Assembly (NCBI GenBank): GCA_963921425.1
Contig: OY992832.1
Location: 11,531,249-11,595,248 of the forward strand
Length of the DNA: 64,000 nucleotides
Source of the DNA: Dryas octopetala
Lineage: Eukaryota > Streptophyta > Magnoliopsida > Rosales > Rosaceae
Reading direction: 5' to 3'
Below, one piece after another: positions 1 through 12,307 of the stretch. Made by a program: the position numbers and the translations under genes. The notes beneath the pieces are model-generated. The model saw only the letters and a list, made by a program, of their open reading frames with translations, searched no databases and had not been told where the DNA came from. Within the stretch, counting starts at the first letter, position 1, and every line of letters begins with the position of its first letter.

Positions 1-733
1 AGAAGTAAAGCCTTTTGGGCTTAGCCAAAGCTCGAGAACCCAATATAAGATTCTTGGGTTTCACGCCAAAATTGAACTGGGTTTTCGAAGAAATGTAAGC
101 AATTGTTGTGGGTAAGCTCAAACCATAACTATAAGATGCCATTGACGACCTTAAAACTAAACCCTTATACCTTCCAAGCTCCAACACCCGCCGAATGGCA
201 TAAAATTCTTAGCTGAGATGATATTGTACTCTCCATATCAAGTGATGATGGTGTTACTTAGATCCTGGTCGTTGGATTAGTGTATTAGTTCTGTGATTGA
301 TTTGACATCGGCTTTTTTATTCGAGGGATCACACAGCTAAAACGGAGTTGGGAGCAGCAGATTCGTGTACTGGACACGTGGCTTTCATTTGGACGGCTTT
401 GGAGAAAGAGGTTCTCTGGTGGCCACGTTAGATTATTTGGTTCTCTTTTCTCGGTTTTACTAGAATTCCAAATTAAATGGTTTTTACTTTTTTTCTGTCG
501 CAAAAATAAAATCAAAGTGTTTTTTATTTTTCGAATAAAAAAAAATGTTTTCTTTTCAGAAAAATACTTAAATCTCCACTTTTTATTCTCCTTGTTCTTT
601 TCCTACCACACCCATGTGTGGATGATCCAAATTCTCTGATGGTTTTTTATATTTGTTTTTTCTTAACTTTGAATTTTAATTTTGAACTATTAAAATTTAG
701 ACTTGTGAAAGCATAATAGTTGTGAATTTATAA
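1..733. other. AT-rich flank, no gene seen
   Basis: No open frame with recognisable family resemblance was found on either strand. The sequence becomes strongly AT-rich with A and T runs after about 480. It may be flanking DNA of a gene lying to the left of the window. Confidence 0.4.
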
Positions 734-741
734 TACATTTT

Positions 742-1159
742 GGGGTTTGTTTTTCATATTTAGTACCTAAACTTTGACTATTATCTTAATGTGGTATCTA
801 AACTTTTATTTGTCTCAATTGAGTACCTAAACTTTTATTTTGTGTCTAATAGATACCTATGTGAATTTCTGTTAAAATTGTTAACAGAAGTTAGGGACAA
901 TATGGTCACTTCAAAAAAAATTTATTTTTTATATTTTTTGTTTGTTGTGTTTTTTTTTATTTTAAACATATAAAGAAAATAATTAAAATATACTTTGACT
1001 ATATTGCCCCTAACTTTTGTTGACAATTTTAACAAAAATTCATTTTGGTACTTATTAGACACAAAATAAAAGTTTAGGTACTCAATTGAGACAAATAAAA
1101 GTTTATGTACCATATTAAGACAATGGTCAAATTTTAGGTACTAAATATGAAATAAACCC
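742..1159. mobile_element. Foldback MITE with 8-bp target duplication (hAT-like size)
   Basis: The two halves are inverted copies. The left end reads GGGGTTTGTTTTTCATATTT and the right end, reverse complemented, reads GGGTTTATTTCATATTTAG. The shared arms continue through TAGTACCTAAA and through a longer block beginning near 830 and 1085. The element is bounded by TACATTTT at 734-741 and again at 1160-1167, an exact 8-bp direct repeat as expected of hAT-type insertion. There is no coding capacity beyond a short frame on each strand that is only the repeat read twice. Confidence 0.75.
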
Positions 1160-1497
1160 TACATTTTGAGTATGTATGAAATCATGCTCGTAAGTTTCTA
1201 TTTTCTTAAATTTCAAAAAAAAAAAAAAGTTTGTATTTCCTTATTCTATAATTTATTATCCACAATATAGTTAAGGTACAACGTTAAACGCAATATAATA
1301 TGTAGTTTTAGTCAATGTACAATTGTAATATAATAAAGGTAAAAATATAATTTAATCAATGTACAAATATAATTTAGAAAATACAAATGAGTCAATGACA
1401 TACAAACACAATTTAGTTAAAGTAGAAACACAATTTAGTCAAAGGACAAGCGTAATATAGTCCATTCACAAACTATAAACATAATTTTGTTGAAGAA

Positions 1498-1694
1498 TAA
1501 TGCTATATTTACCACATTCCCATACCACATTTTATACCATCTGACGTGTCTTTACTTTATTGGACAAAATTTTTCTTTTTCTTTTTGAGTTTTTATTTTT
1601 ATTTTTTAGTATCCAATGTATGAATGACATGGAAGTTGCCATATAAGGTGGTATGAAATTATGGTATAAAAATGTGGTATATGTAGCACTACTG
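1498..1694. mobile_element. Short inverted-repeat element (MITE-like)
   Basis: The left end (AATGCTATATTTACCACATT) pairs with the right end read on the other strand (AGTGCTACATATACCACATT), followed by matching TTTATACC and CATACC blocks. The centre is T-rich. A clear target duplication could not be fixed, so the superfamily is left open. Confidence 0.6.
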
Positions 1695-2445
1695 TTTAAT
1701 TGAAGTACAAACACAATATAATCGAGGTACAAACATAATATAGTCAAAATACAAACTCAATACAGTCAAGTTAGAGTATCTTCAATCATTTCCCTATAAT
1801 TCATTTGAGTATAAGGATGTGTTTGAGGAAAAAGTTAAATTTGAGGAATAGCTTTTCAATGCTAAAATTATAATTTTTACAAATTATATAAAATTTGACT
1901 GTTAAAGGTTTGGAAAGAGTTTGAAGAGCTCGTCCATTCAACTTGATTCACCAAATTACACAAAAGTGACAAATGAATTAATTATTGGTTCAATTAAGCA
2001 TATAGTTTGAACGGTTTAGTTAGAGAAAAATCATAACCGATTTAATTGGTTTGGTTTACAATTTGTGACAAAAATCAAACTAATTTGTGGCCACCCCTAA
2101 TCTCAATAACTTGAGATTTACATATAATCAAATGCAACTTGCTCATTTTATAAAGTGCAATTTTAACGCATTCAATCTGAATTTGAATGTGCTCGAATCC
2201 AACCACAAATTTGGGTCATAATATGCAAGTTGGAAAGAGCATTACTGGGTGACCATGATCAAATTAAATTTGGTTTGAATTCGATCAAATTTGGTTTGAA
2301 TACGGGTCGAATTTAACCGAACCACTCTAAGTTTAACCCAATACCGAATCCGAATCTCCCTGAGTTCGATACGCATTACAGTTCCTCGTTTAGCAGCACT
2401 CGTGAAAGTTTCGCAAAAAAGCTCCTTTGACAAAGTCAGTTCCTT

Positions 2446-2449
<4 letters not shown>
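1695..2449. other. Upstream region of the ribokinase gene
   Basis: AT-rich intergenic DNA that should contain the ribokinase promoter. A short tandem motif (AAATTTGGTTTGAATTCGATC and a variant) lies at about 2263-2305. No TATA box could be assigned with confidence. Confidence 0.4.

Positions 2450-2494
<45 letters not shown>
2450..2494 (+). repeat. (GA)n microsatellite abutting a start codon
   Basis: An uninterrupted run of about 22 GA dinucleotides ends two bases before the ribokinase ATG at 2497, so it forms the end of the 5' leader. Such tracts are common in plant 5' leaders and can bind GAGA-binding (BPC) proteins; that role is inference here. Confidence 0.9.
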
Positions 2495-2495
<1 letters not shown>

Positions 2496-2496
2496 A

Positions 2497-5334
2497 ATGA
2501 GTGCAAATTGTGCAATGAACGCAATAGCATTTTCACCATCAAAACAGTGGTGGCACGACAAAATCCAAACCCATCTCCCAAACCACACAAACAGAACAAT
2601 CAGCACAAACCCACATCTCCAATTCAACACCAACAGCCAAAACCCATCAAATAGAAGACACCCACTTCCCTGTTTTTCCATAGATTCATCAAAAGCTCCA
2701 ACCCCACCAGCCCCAATCACCATCACAAGTCCACCACTTGTTGTGGTTGGCTCAGCCAATGCAGACATCTATGTGGAGATTGAGAGGCTGCCCAAGGAGG
2801 GTGAGACCATTTCAGCCAAGACTGGTCAGACCCTGGCTGGTGGCAAAGGTGCCAACCAGGCTGCCTGTGGTGGCAAGCTCTCTTACCCAACCTACTTTGT
2901 GGGTCAGGTGGGTGAAGATGCCCATGGGAAGTTGATCACTGAGGCTTTGCAGGGTGGTGGGGTCCACCTTGATCACCTGAATACTGTGCCTGATGCCCCC
3001 ACTGGGCATGCTGTGGTGATGTTGCAATCTGATGGGCAAAACTCCATCATCATTGTTGGTGGTGCCAACATGTCTTGTTGGCCTCAGACTCTGTCTGATG
3101 AGGATTTGGAGGTTGTGAGGAATGCTGGGATTGTTTTGCTTCAAAGGGAGATTCCAGACTCGGTCAACTTTCAGGTTGCAAAGGTCAGGGCTTTGTTTTT
3201 CATTGTCTTTTATTGTTGTAATCAAATTGGATGTTACACTTTGGTTGATGATCAAAGAAGTTAACCTTTGTAGAATATTGTTGTGCTCTGTTAGATTAGG
3301 ACCATTTTATAGAAGGTGTTTCAGCTTGAAATTTTAAAAAGAAAGTCCATTTACTTTGTTTAACTGGTTATGCTTGGTTCTCTGTACAGAATGGAAGATG
3401 ATGGCCATATGAGGAATTCAAATTAGTGGGTTTTATCATGTGTGATTATGTATGTTGGGAATTGGAAAGCTTTTAGCTTTGTTTTAATCTAAGCCAATGG
3501 GCTGGTTAGCTATTGTATCCGTAAGTCTGTGTGGTATTGATGCTTCTATTAGTTTTCTGGTGAGAATGTGGTATGCAGATCAAAGGTAGAGAGATTGTGA
3601 GTTAAACTGGAGGATTTTAGATTAATACATTTTGAGTTATGACTTTGTATGGGGATGACAAGTTAGAGGAACAGAAAAGGACCTGAAGTCTCCAAAACAG
3701 TATTAACTTAACAGCATACTGGTTCTTTCGTAATCAACATAATAGCTTGATTGGCATTGTGTGAAATAGGAAGGTCTGTGTAGCTTCTAAAGGCATTAGT
3801 GAAATCAACCCAACTTAGAGTTTGTTTTATAAATAATGTCTAGTTCAGAATAGCCTTTTCGGACTAACTTATTGAATAGAAGAAATCCATTTAGGTCTTT
3901 TGGGAAGCTAAGCTATACAATTAAAGTCCTACTTGCAGCATATGTGCATAAATCCAATTAATTTCTTATGAAGGTGTTTGCTGACATGTTTAAGCCCCAC
4001 TGCTGTGCAATGAAATGAGTTAATAATGGCTTCTTAAAATGTATATGACAATTATGACTTCTCCAGAGTTGTAATCAATTAAATTGGTGTGAAGGGCTAT
4101 TGATTTGGATATCTGAGCCTCGAATTGAGGTTTTTCTATAACTATGCTTGTACTCTGTTTTCAAAAATGTTGAGGCTTCATTTAGATATGTAGATAAAAA
4201 TTGAGGGATTTGGATATAAATATTTAGGGTAAATTGTTTAATGAGACTTTAGAAGTATAAAATTTTCATGTTACTAGAACCCACATGTAAATTTGAATAA
4301 TTGAGGTTAGTGATTTCAGATACTTAAGAAAAAAATGTTGTTTCAAATTCACTCTTTAAATCACTTAAACATAGAATTTTATTTTCAATCCATAACAAAA
4401 TGTATCAAAGTGCTCTCTTTTTATATGTATTTTTTAGCATCTGAAGCAAATATTTCAAACTAAGTAATCAAATCCAAATGCAACCAAGGATATTTGTTGT
4501 TTTCAACAGTTTTCATTTTCATTGCCTATTTCTCACATAAGTGTAATTATTTTGAATTTCAACATTGTGTCCCTTTAAATAGTAGATAAAACTATCAACA
4601 TTCTGATTTTATTGGTTGGTGTTGTTGTTTGTAATAATTTCTTGTATTATCTGATATACCATTTTATCTTTAGGCTGCCAAGAGTGTAGGTGTACCAGTC
4701 GTTTTAGATGCTGGAGGAATGGATGCCCCAATCTCCCAGGAACTATTGAGCTATGTTGATATTTTGAGTCCAAATGAAACTGAACTCGGTCGTTTGACAG
4801 GAATGCCGACTGAAAGCTTTGAACAGATTAGTCAGGCTGTGGTGAAATGCCATGAAATGGTAAGTTTTGCTGCACTAAAACGGTCTTCATAACTTAGTGC
4901 TTTTAAACCGTCAATGTCACTATAGTTTCATCATATGTCTACTTTCAGGGTGTCAAGCAAGTCCTAGTGAAACTTGGGGCCAAAGGGTCTGCTCTATTTG
5001 TAGAAGGCGAAGAAGCAATTAAACAACCCATCATATCTGCTGCAAAAGTACTTGATACTACTGGAGCTGGTGATACCTTCACTGCATCTTTTGCTGTTGC
5101 TTTTGTGGAGGGCAAGTCCAGAAAGGAATGCTTGAGATTTGCGGGTACGGGTGGCAGCATCCTTTAATTTTATTTTGTGTATGTGACATGTTCCTTATAA
5201 CAAATTTCTTCATGGTTCTTATGCTATTTTTAATTTTACCAGCTGCGGCGGCTTCTCTTTGTGTTCAAGTGAAGGGAGCCATTCCTAGCATGCCTGAGAG
5301 GAAAGCAGTTATGAATCTTCTTCAGTCTCTATGA
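2497..5334 (+). CDS. RBSK: Ribokinase, probably plastid-targeted (PfkB family)
   Basis: The product phosphorylates ribose at O5 with ATP, feeding salvaged ribose (for example from nucleoside breakdown) into the pentose phosphate pool. Exons: 2497-3183, 4674-4859, 4949-5144, 5243-5334; 386 residues, close to the plant homologue. Residues 1-80 are Ser/Asn/Pro-rich with few acidic residues, consistent with a chloroplast transit peptide. The PfkB core starts at VVVGSANAD (82-90), the first PfkB signature with GGKGAN is at 115-120, and the second signature DTTGAGDTF holds the catalytic base Asp333. Intron 1 is long (about 1.5 kb); the frame runs on 81 nt past its donor before a stop, so the spliced form is preferred because the joined frame recovers the complete fold. 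Fructokinase is the main alternative family, but the N-terminal GSANAD/GGKGANQA pattern favours ribokinase. Confidence 0.93.
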
Positions 5335-5962
5335 GGATATCATAATATCTAGGATAGGGACAATAGATTTCCAACATGTTTGTTGATAAAATAATTTTCT
5401 CTAATCTGGTCATGGGTAGCAATGCCTTTTGCTTTTATGCACTTGTATTCTTCGCCAAGCTCTTGAGGGATATATTCTTCCCACAACCAAAGTTGTTATC
5501 GGTACAGAATATGAGTTCATCAGAGCAGCAACTGGATATGGTGGAGGGAGGGACTTTGGCCAACAAGTGCATTTGGAATCTACGCAATGGGATTTGTTAA
5601 TTCTAGAGGCATTTCATGGCCAAGGCTATTGTTTTGCAGATTAGTACTTTAAGAAAACACTATGCTATTGGCAGAGTCATCCTGAGATCATGATCCTAAA
5701 CCAACACATAACTAAAGAGAAAAAGCATGAATGAAATAGGACGAGAAATACATAGACCTCATAAAACCTCATACATAGCTAGACTCATAAACTAGATAAT
5801 AAGAATGCTAATAAAATAAAATCTAAATACATAAATTAATGCCATGAAGGGTGTAGTCTTTGAGAAGAACTTACATGTTTATGTGACAAAGATATGTGGT
5901 ATTTGAAAGAGAGAGAAAGAGAGAGTCAATGAGAGAGGGGAATTCCCTGAGATACTACGGAA
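5335..5962. other. Ribokinase 3' region
   Basis: Probably 3'UTR to about 5650, then AT-rich spacer. Two overlapping short frames at 5376-5644 lack any family resemblance and are treated as untranslated. A GA-rich stretch is at 5907-5936. Confidence 0.4.
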
Positions 5963-7050
5963 GGATGTATTGAATTAGGATTTTAAATGACTTTGGTGGA
6001 ATTAAAAAGTTTGGTGGTATTCAATCAAAAATTTTAAAAGTTTATAAAAGTCTTGTGGTATTCAATCAATACTTTTAAAAAGTCTATGGTATTCAATTAA
6101 AACTTTTAAAGAGTCTATAAAAGTAGCATGGTATTCAAAAAGTCATTGACTTTATTAAATGATAGACTTTAAAAGACTTTCATGAACTTTTTAGTGTAAA
6201 TTATGTTATATCAAAGTCAATAATTCTCCAGCTTTCCCCCTGCAGATTTCAAAGGATTTCAAATATTAAAAAGCTATTAAAAAAATGGTATTTATTTATT
6301 TTTTAAAGAGTGATGCTAAACCCCCTAATCTTATTTTTCACCCACCTCTTAATTTATTTTTTTCTAATTACTATATCTTCTTATATTAATTTTCTCTCTC
6401 TTATATTTAATTGACTCCTCATCCTGGGTTTGAACCAACAGCGTTGCCACAATGTAATGTAACAGCAAGATATTCAAACCAACCACTTCACACTCTTTAA
6501 GTACTCAACAAAATTACAAGATTATATATTCATAATTTGAGAAATAATGTTACTACCACATCATATAATGTTCTCAACCTATCAATTCAATTAGACAAAT
6601 TCTAACAACTCGTTAAAAGACAATATTTGACAGTCTAACAACATAAAAACATAAAATTCAGAACACTTATAATAAATTATGGAACAAAATAATTTTGGTC
6701 CCTACAATTCTAGCCCCAACTTTTTATATTGTTTGCAGTATTAGGACAATTTATAACACATGTATCTCGGTTTTGAAGCTCATCTCCATTCCACTCACTT
6801 ACGAAGGACAAAAAAATAAAAAATATATTGGAGAAATCCTAAAATAAATAATAAAAAATTATATCAAAATTATCAGAAGTTTATAAAAATCCTTCAAAAT
6901 ATATGAGAAAAGTTATGGTTACTCTAAATAGAATTCTGTCAAAATCTGTGTGGAGTTTATGAAAGTCATTAAAAATTTATCAACTCTACCAAAGTCAATA
7001 ACTTTTAAAAACTCTACAAAAGTCCATTAAAATTTTAATTGAATACACCA
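5963..7050. mobile_element. Degenerate TIR transposon with subterminal repeats
   Basis: The left end (GGATGTATTGAATTAGGATT) and the right end read on the other strand (GGTGTATTCAATTAAAATTT) match. Both subterminal regions carry many copies of TTTTAAAAGT / ACTTTGGTRGARTT / GGTATTCAAT-type motifs in opposite orientation. It is about 1.09 kb with no coding region. Target duplications are not clear. It lies directly upstream of the asparaginyl-tRNA synthetase transcription unit. Confidence 0.6.
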
Positions 7051-7379
7051 CCTACATGTATGATGTATCCAAGAGCACAGGTAAGTTATTTTCGTAGTTT
7101 TTATTTACCGTTACGTTTCAACTTGATTTCAGTCTTTATTTACGCGTTTATGTTTCGAAGAGGATTCATTTCAGTCTTTAATCATTCATTTCCGTCAGTT
7201 GAAGTTAATAATAGCTATGGACCTATGGTAAAGGTAACTATGGTAAAGGAAAAAAGTGATTTTGCTTTGTGCCGTTTTGGCCTCATTTTCTCTCTCTTAG
7301 TTTTATTCCATAGAGTCGATATTTGCCTTATTCTTTCCGTTTCATTCGGTTCAGCCTAAACCTTTCGTTCCCTCTCTTT

Positions 7380-7553
7380 GGCGGCGACATTGAGTGAGCG
7401 GCTGTGGCCCCAAGCTCACGATTAGGGATTGGAGAAAGAGAGGGGGGAATCGAATTGTGATATTACGATCAGGGCTTAGCAGTGATAACCATACCTTTGA
7501 AAGTCTTCAGTGTTGCCATTGACGTTGAGCTTGAAAGAAGGAGTCTCTGTCGG
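7380..7553 (+). other. Probable 5'UTR exon of the AsnRS gene
   Basis: A GC-richer block ends in a good donor (CGG|GTAAGT at 7554). The matching acceptor is ATTTTCTTTAG| at 8074, giving a 5'UTR intron of about 520 bp before the ATG at 8168. The 5' limit is a guess. Inside this intron a 41-bp unit is duplicated (7770-7810 and 7817-7857) with a 6-bp spacer and two mismatches. Confidence 0.5.
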
Positions 7554-8167
7554 GTAAGTAGTAGATTTGGTTCTGAAAACTTGCGAAAAGATTGAAATCT
7601 GAAATCCAAGTTCATGGTCTTAGCGGCGGCCTTATCTTTCTTTCCCTTAAATTTCGTCCCTTACTGAATTAGTATGAAAAAACCGGGATGTACGTATTTT
7701 CATTAATATTTTCAGTTGTGTGTTATACGCATACTAGTTAATTTACTTGGTAAAAATTTTGCAATCTTGAAGAACTTATTATACAGTCGTGGCTGTTAGT
7801 TTGGCTGGTCATCTTTAAGAATTTATTATACAGTAGTGGCTGTTAGTTTGGCTGGTCCTATTTAGTGCTTCATCCATGGAAGCCTTGCAGGTGTCTGTTA
7901 TGAATTCCAATGAGCTTTTCATCTACCACCCAGTTTATACATTTAGCTTTAGTCCTTTCTGGTGTCCCTGCCTTGTATTTCTGAATGCTTTGGAATACAT
8001 TTGCATGCCTTGATTTTACTGATTAAATCCTAATAAAATTGTTGTGCTTTGCCTTTTATAGACATTTTCTTTAGGTAACAACACCCAGCTGCAAGCCCAA
8101 GCGAGCTGCTTTATCTTAACTTTGGATTCCCAATCTTTGCCTTGGGTTACAAGTTACAACACCCCCA

Positions 8168-11100
8168 ATGGCTGAGGATTCTGCGCCGCCAAGTGCCCAA
8201 CTAGCCCAAGCAACCTTAAACCACACTGTCTCCATTCAAAAAGGGGAATTTTCTGATAGAGTCCTGATCCGATCCATCATCTTGCGACCCGATGGGGGCT
8301 CTGAGTTAGCCGGGAAGCAGGTCCGGGTTGGTGGGTGGGTGAAGACGGGTCGGAAGGCAGACAAGGATGCATTTGCGTTTCTGGAGCTGAATGATGGGTC
8401 GTGCGCGGGCAACTTGCAGGTGATTGTGGAAGCAGACAAGGCTGACCTGGGGCACCTAGTGCCAACTGGTACGTGCGTGGTTGTGGATGGCATGCTTAAG
8501 CTCCCCCCAGCTGGGACCAAGCAGAAGGTAGAGCTTCGGGTCGAGAGGGTAGTCCATGTGGGTCTCGTTGACCCGGCTAAGTACCCGTTGCCCAAGACCA
8601 GGCTCTCCCTTGAGCTTTTAAGGGACTTCGTACATTTGCGTCCCAGAACTAACACGGTAGGCTGTTTGCATATGTGAAACACACATAGTACGTACATGAG
8701 TGTGTCTTTGCGTACATATATATTTTCTATTTGTACCTTGGGTATGGTTAATTTGTTCACTTTGTTGTATTTTGGTGTTATGTATGTGAGTTAGATATAT
8801 TCATATAAAGAAAATGTGATTTAGATAGTTCCAATGTAGTTTAGTCCTCGCTGATTGTTACTGTGGTGCTTTGAAGGCCTTTTACTAGTATCATTTTGTT
8901 TCTAGGACCGTTTATGTTTTTGATAATTAGTGTTTGATTATCATGTTTCGCTTTCAGATCTCTGCTGTTGCTCGAATCAGAAACGCCCTGGCATATTCAA
9001 CGCACACATTTTTCCAAAAGCATGGCTTTCTTTGGGTGCACACTCCAATTATCACCACCAGTGATTGTGAGGGTGCTGGTGAGATGTTTCAAGTCACAAC
9101 CTTGATTAATGAAGCTGAAAAGTTGGAGAAGGAGCTGATTAAGAACCCTCCTCCATCAGAAGCAGACATAGAAGCTGCCAATCTTACTGTCAAGGAGAAA
9201 GGAGATGTTGTTGCTCAGCTGAAATCTGATAAAGCGAGCAAGCAGGAAATTGGTGCTGCTGTGGCTGAACTAAAAAAGGCAAAGGAGAATGTCTTGAAGC
9301 TGGAGGAGAGATCTAAGCTTCAACCGGGTATCCCCCGAAAGGATGGGAAGATTGACTATACCCGAGATTTTTTTGCTCGTCAAGCCTTTTTGACTGTTTC
9401 TGGCCAACTACAAGTTGAATCTTATGCGTGTTCTCTTAGTAGTGTCTATACATTTGGGCCTACTTTTCGAGCTGAGAACTCACATACTTCAAGGCATTTG
9501 GCAGAATTCTGGATGGTGGAGCCTGAATTAGCATTTGCGGATCTTGAGGTTCGTGAAGCTTAAATCTTATGCAGTCTTCAATACACATTTTGGATTTTGA
9601 TGTTTAGTCTGTACGTACTTGGTGTTACTATCTGGTTGCTTGCAGTTATGTTTAAGGTCAAAATCCCTGACATCAGATCCACCTTCCAACAATCTATATC
9701 TTAATAGTCCTCCCAGAATCTCTTCTATAAGTTTTATTTGTTTTTATTTTTCTCATTTGTAGTATTGTTAAGGGCCCTCATATCCAAAGGTCATTGCTGT
9801 ATTTTTTATATCAATATCCTTGACAAGTTCACTTTGCTATGATCAATATCTCAACAGCTTTCCGTGGAGGGGCTACATGGCCTTCTTTTTAGTGCTCTCT
9901 CTTTTATAATTTGTATCTGTTTCTAGTTTTCCTTATTTGAAGTATTGTTAGAGGACCCTCATTCCAAAGTTCATTGTTTCTAATGGTGATCTGTCTGGAA
10001 TTTAATGCCAACTTTCACTTTGAAATGCTGTGTGAGATGCCACGGATAGCTAGTTTTCCATGGAAGCATAAAAGCTGCCCCTTAACTTTCTATTGTCCAT
10101 GAATTTTGTATTTTTTTTAGTCTTATTGTCCATGTGGAAGTCTTACTGTTTGCTTACTCATGTAGGATGATATGAACTGCGCAGAGGCGTATGTGAAATT
10201 CCTGTGTCAGTGGTTGCTTGACAATTGCCTTGATGATATGCAATTTATGGCTGACAAAATTGATAAAAGTTGCATTGATCGTCTAAGAATGGTTGCTTCA
10301 ACACCCTTTATACGGATTACATATACGGAAGCAGTGGAGCTGCTAATTGAGGCTGTGAAAAATGGTAAGAGGTTTGAGAACCAGGTGGAGTGGGGGATTG
10401 ATTTGGCGTCTGAGCATGAAAGGTACTCCCATATCATTAATCTGCTCAGTTTGTCTATTATGGTTAGTTGGTTACTGATTAAATTGAGCTTACTAATTTA
10501 TTGTTTTGCTTTTATGCAGATACTTGACGGAGGTGAAATTTCAGAAGCCTGTTATTGTTTACAATTACCCCAAAGGCATCAAAGCATTCTACATGAGGCT
10601 CAATGATGATTCTAAAACAGTGGCTGCTATGGATGTCCTGGTACCAAAGGTGGTCATTTTCTTCTAAAATTTTTCTATCATTGAGTTCAGTGCGCATGGT
10701 TCTGTTATACATAAGCATTGTGTACCTTTTGCATGTATACACCTTTATATTTTTCTTATACTTCAGGTGGGAGAGTTGGTTGGTGGAAGTCAAAGGGAAG
10801 AGCGTTATGATGTTATTCAGAGCAGGTATGAGTATTGTGCTACTTGATTATCTTAATGGTATTTTTATATGCATGTACTGCTTTGTTTTTGTTATTTTTA
10901 GTAAGTTTCTCTGACATTTCTATTGTAGTTTTCTTATGCTTAAATGGTAGTGGTTGCTTTGTCTTCCCATACATTGAATGGTGAATATGTAATGTTTGAA
11001 CTAACAAATGTATGTATTTTGGGGCGCATCTTTTATTGCAGGATTGTGGAGATGGGGCTGCCCGTTGAGCCATATGAGTGGTACCTTGACTTGCGGCGCT

Positions 11101-11225
11101 TTGGGACTGTCAAACATAGTGGTTTTGGTTTAGGCTTTGAAAGGATGCTTATGTTCGCTACTGGCATTGACAATATTCGAGATGTTATTCCCTTCCCCAG
11201 ATATCCTGGAAGAGCAGATCTTTGA
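8168..11225 (+). CDS. SYNC1: Asparaginyl-tRNA synthetase, cytosolic type
   Basis: A class II aminoacyl-tRNA synthetase that charges tRNA-Asn with asparagine. Exons: 8168-8656, 8958-9548, 10166-10422, 10520-10649, 10767-10825, 11042-11225; 569 residues, against about 570 for the plant cytosolic enzyme. The N-terminal OB-fold anticodon domain spans roughly 45-150 ([11 protein letters not shown]). Exon 2 holds motif 1 and motif 2 ([21 protein letters not shown]). Motif 3 is GFGLGFERM near the end, and the protein ends [12 protein letters not shown], typical of AsnRS. Between motifs 1 and 2 is a Lys/Glu-rich helical insert (about 215-290, with [14 protein letters not shown]), the WHEP-type insert known in plant cytosolic AsnRS. 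There is no obvious transit peptide. Intron 2 (9549-10165) contains a diverged duplication of about 70 bp, near 9720-9795 and 9900-9975. Confidence 0.95.
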
Positions 11226-12307
11226 AATCTATAGTCTATAGGTTGATAGGGATTATTTGAATTTGTTCACAGAGTTGTGAACCCATTTTGCCTTTGTCTA
11301 AGCTAACTACATGTATGGCTGATTGTTTCTTCCAAACATAGATCAAACAGTTACTGTGTTGAAATTGTTATATGCCTAGAGAAACTCAACAATTACTTCT
11401 GTTAAAATCCAGTGTATGTTTTTCTTTTGGACAGCCAGTGTTTTTGTTGATTTCATTAATTGGTTTCCGTGTGATTTCAAGACCGGTTTTGTCTTCTTTT
11501 TGGAACTATGTGGATGAGGATCATGAGTCAGTCCCCCAGGGAAGACCTCACCGTGCATGAGTGCATTTATTGTTGGTGATGCTGTAGCCTGCAGTTTTTA
11601 AGATCAATGTTTGAAATTATTAATATGAAGGCAGTGATAGATGCATATCACGCATAAGGAAGGATATTTTGGATAACATTCGTTGGAGCTATAGAGTTGA
11701 GAGATTGATTATCTTAGTCCCTAGCTCCAGCCAAACCAATGATACTAGAGGCCCCCAACTACGATCTCAACTTATCATTGTCAACTGATGTAGCACATAA
11801 CATGTTGGTTATTATCAATTATAAATAACTGAGGTTAAACTAATGAAATATTGTCCCATATTAATGAAATATTTGAACTGATATGAAATTTTGTCACATC
11901 AGTTCAAAGTGAGTCAAATAAGTGGATAATAAGGTGGTGCTTAGTAGTTGTTATTGTGACGAGATGTTTACATGATATATGCTAGATATATTGTGACTAT
12001 TTGTGATGTAGGTTTAAAGGTTGAAATATGAACAGTAATGCATGAAATCATTAAATCAAAAGTGGTCCAGGAAAATCTCATTACAACAAGTCATGCATAT
12101 CTGCAGCGCCAGCAGTACTCGTACTAGTAGCTAGCAACGTCTGCAATTAAGTTGCAGTTGTGGTTGCTATTTCTTTGGCGGCCAACTTGATCTTAATCAT
12201 TCTTAGAGCAGCATTCAATTTGGGGTTGACAACAACTAGTGGAACACATAAATCAGTAACCTCTTACACAAGGCAAATTGATCATAATTGATTGCTACTT
12301 ACAGGTC
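11226..12307. other. AsnRS 3' region and spacer
   Basis: Probably AsnRS 3'UTR to around 11650 followed by AT-rich spacer. No supported gene. Confidence 0.4.

Noticed and set aside
2812..3255. 147-codon frame antisense to ribokinase exon 1
   Set aside because: Mirror of a conserved coding exon; no independent resemblance.
5376..5644. Two overlapping 70-codon frames after ribokinase
   Set aside because: Most likely 3'UTR; neither shows a domain.
6421..6480. tRNA-like B box (GGTTCAAACCC on the minus strand)
   Set aside because: No matching A box or acceptor stem; not a tRNA gene and too short for a SINE call.
8236..8760. 174-codon frame antisense to AsnRS exon 1
   Set aside because: Shadow of a GC-rich real exon.
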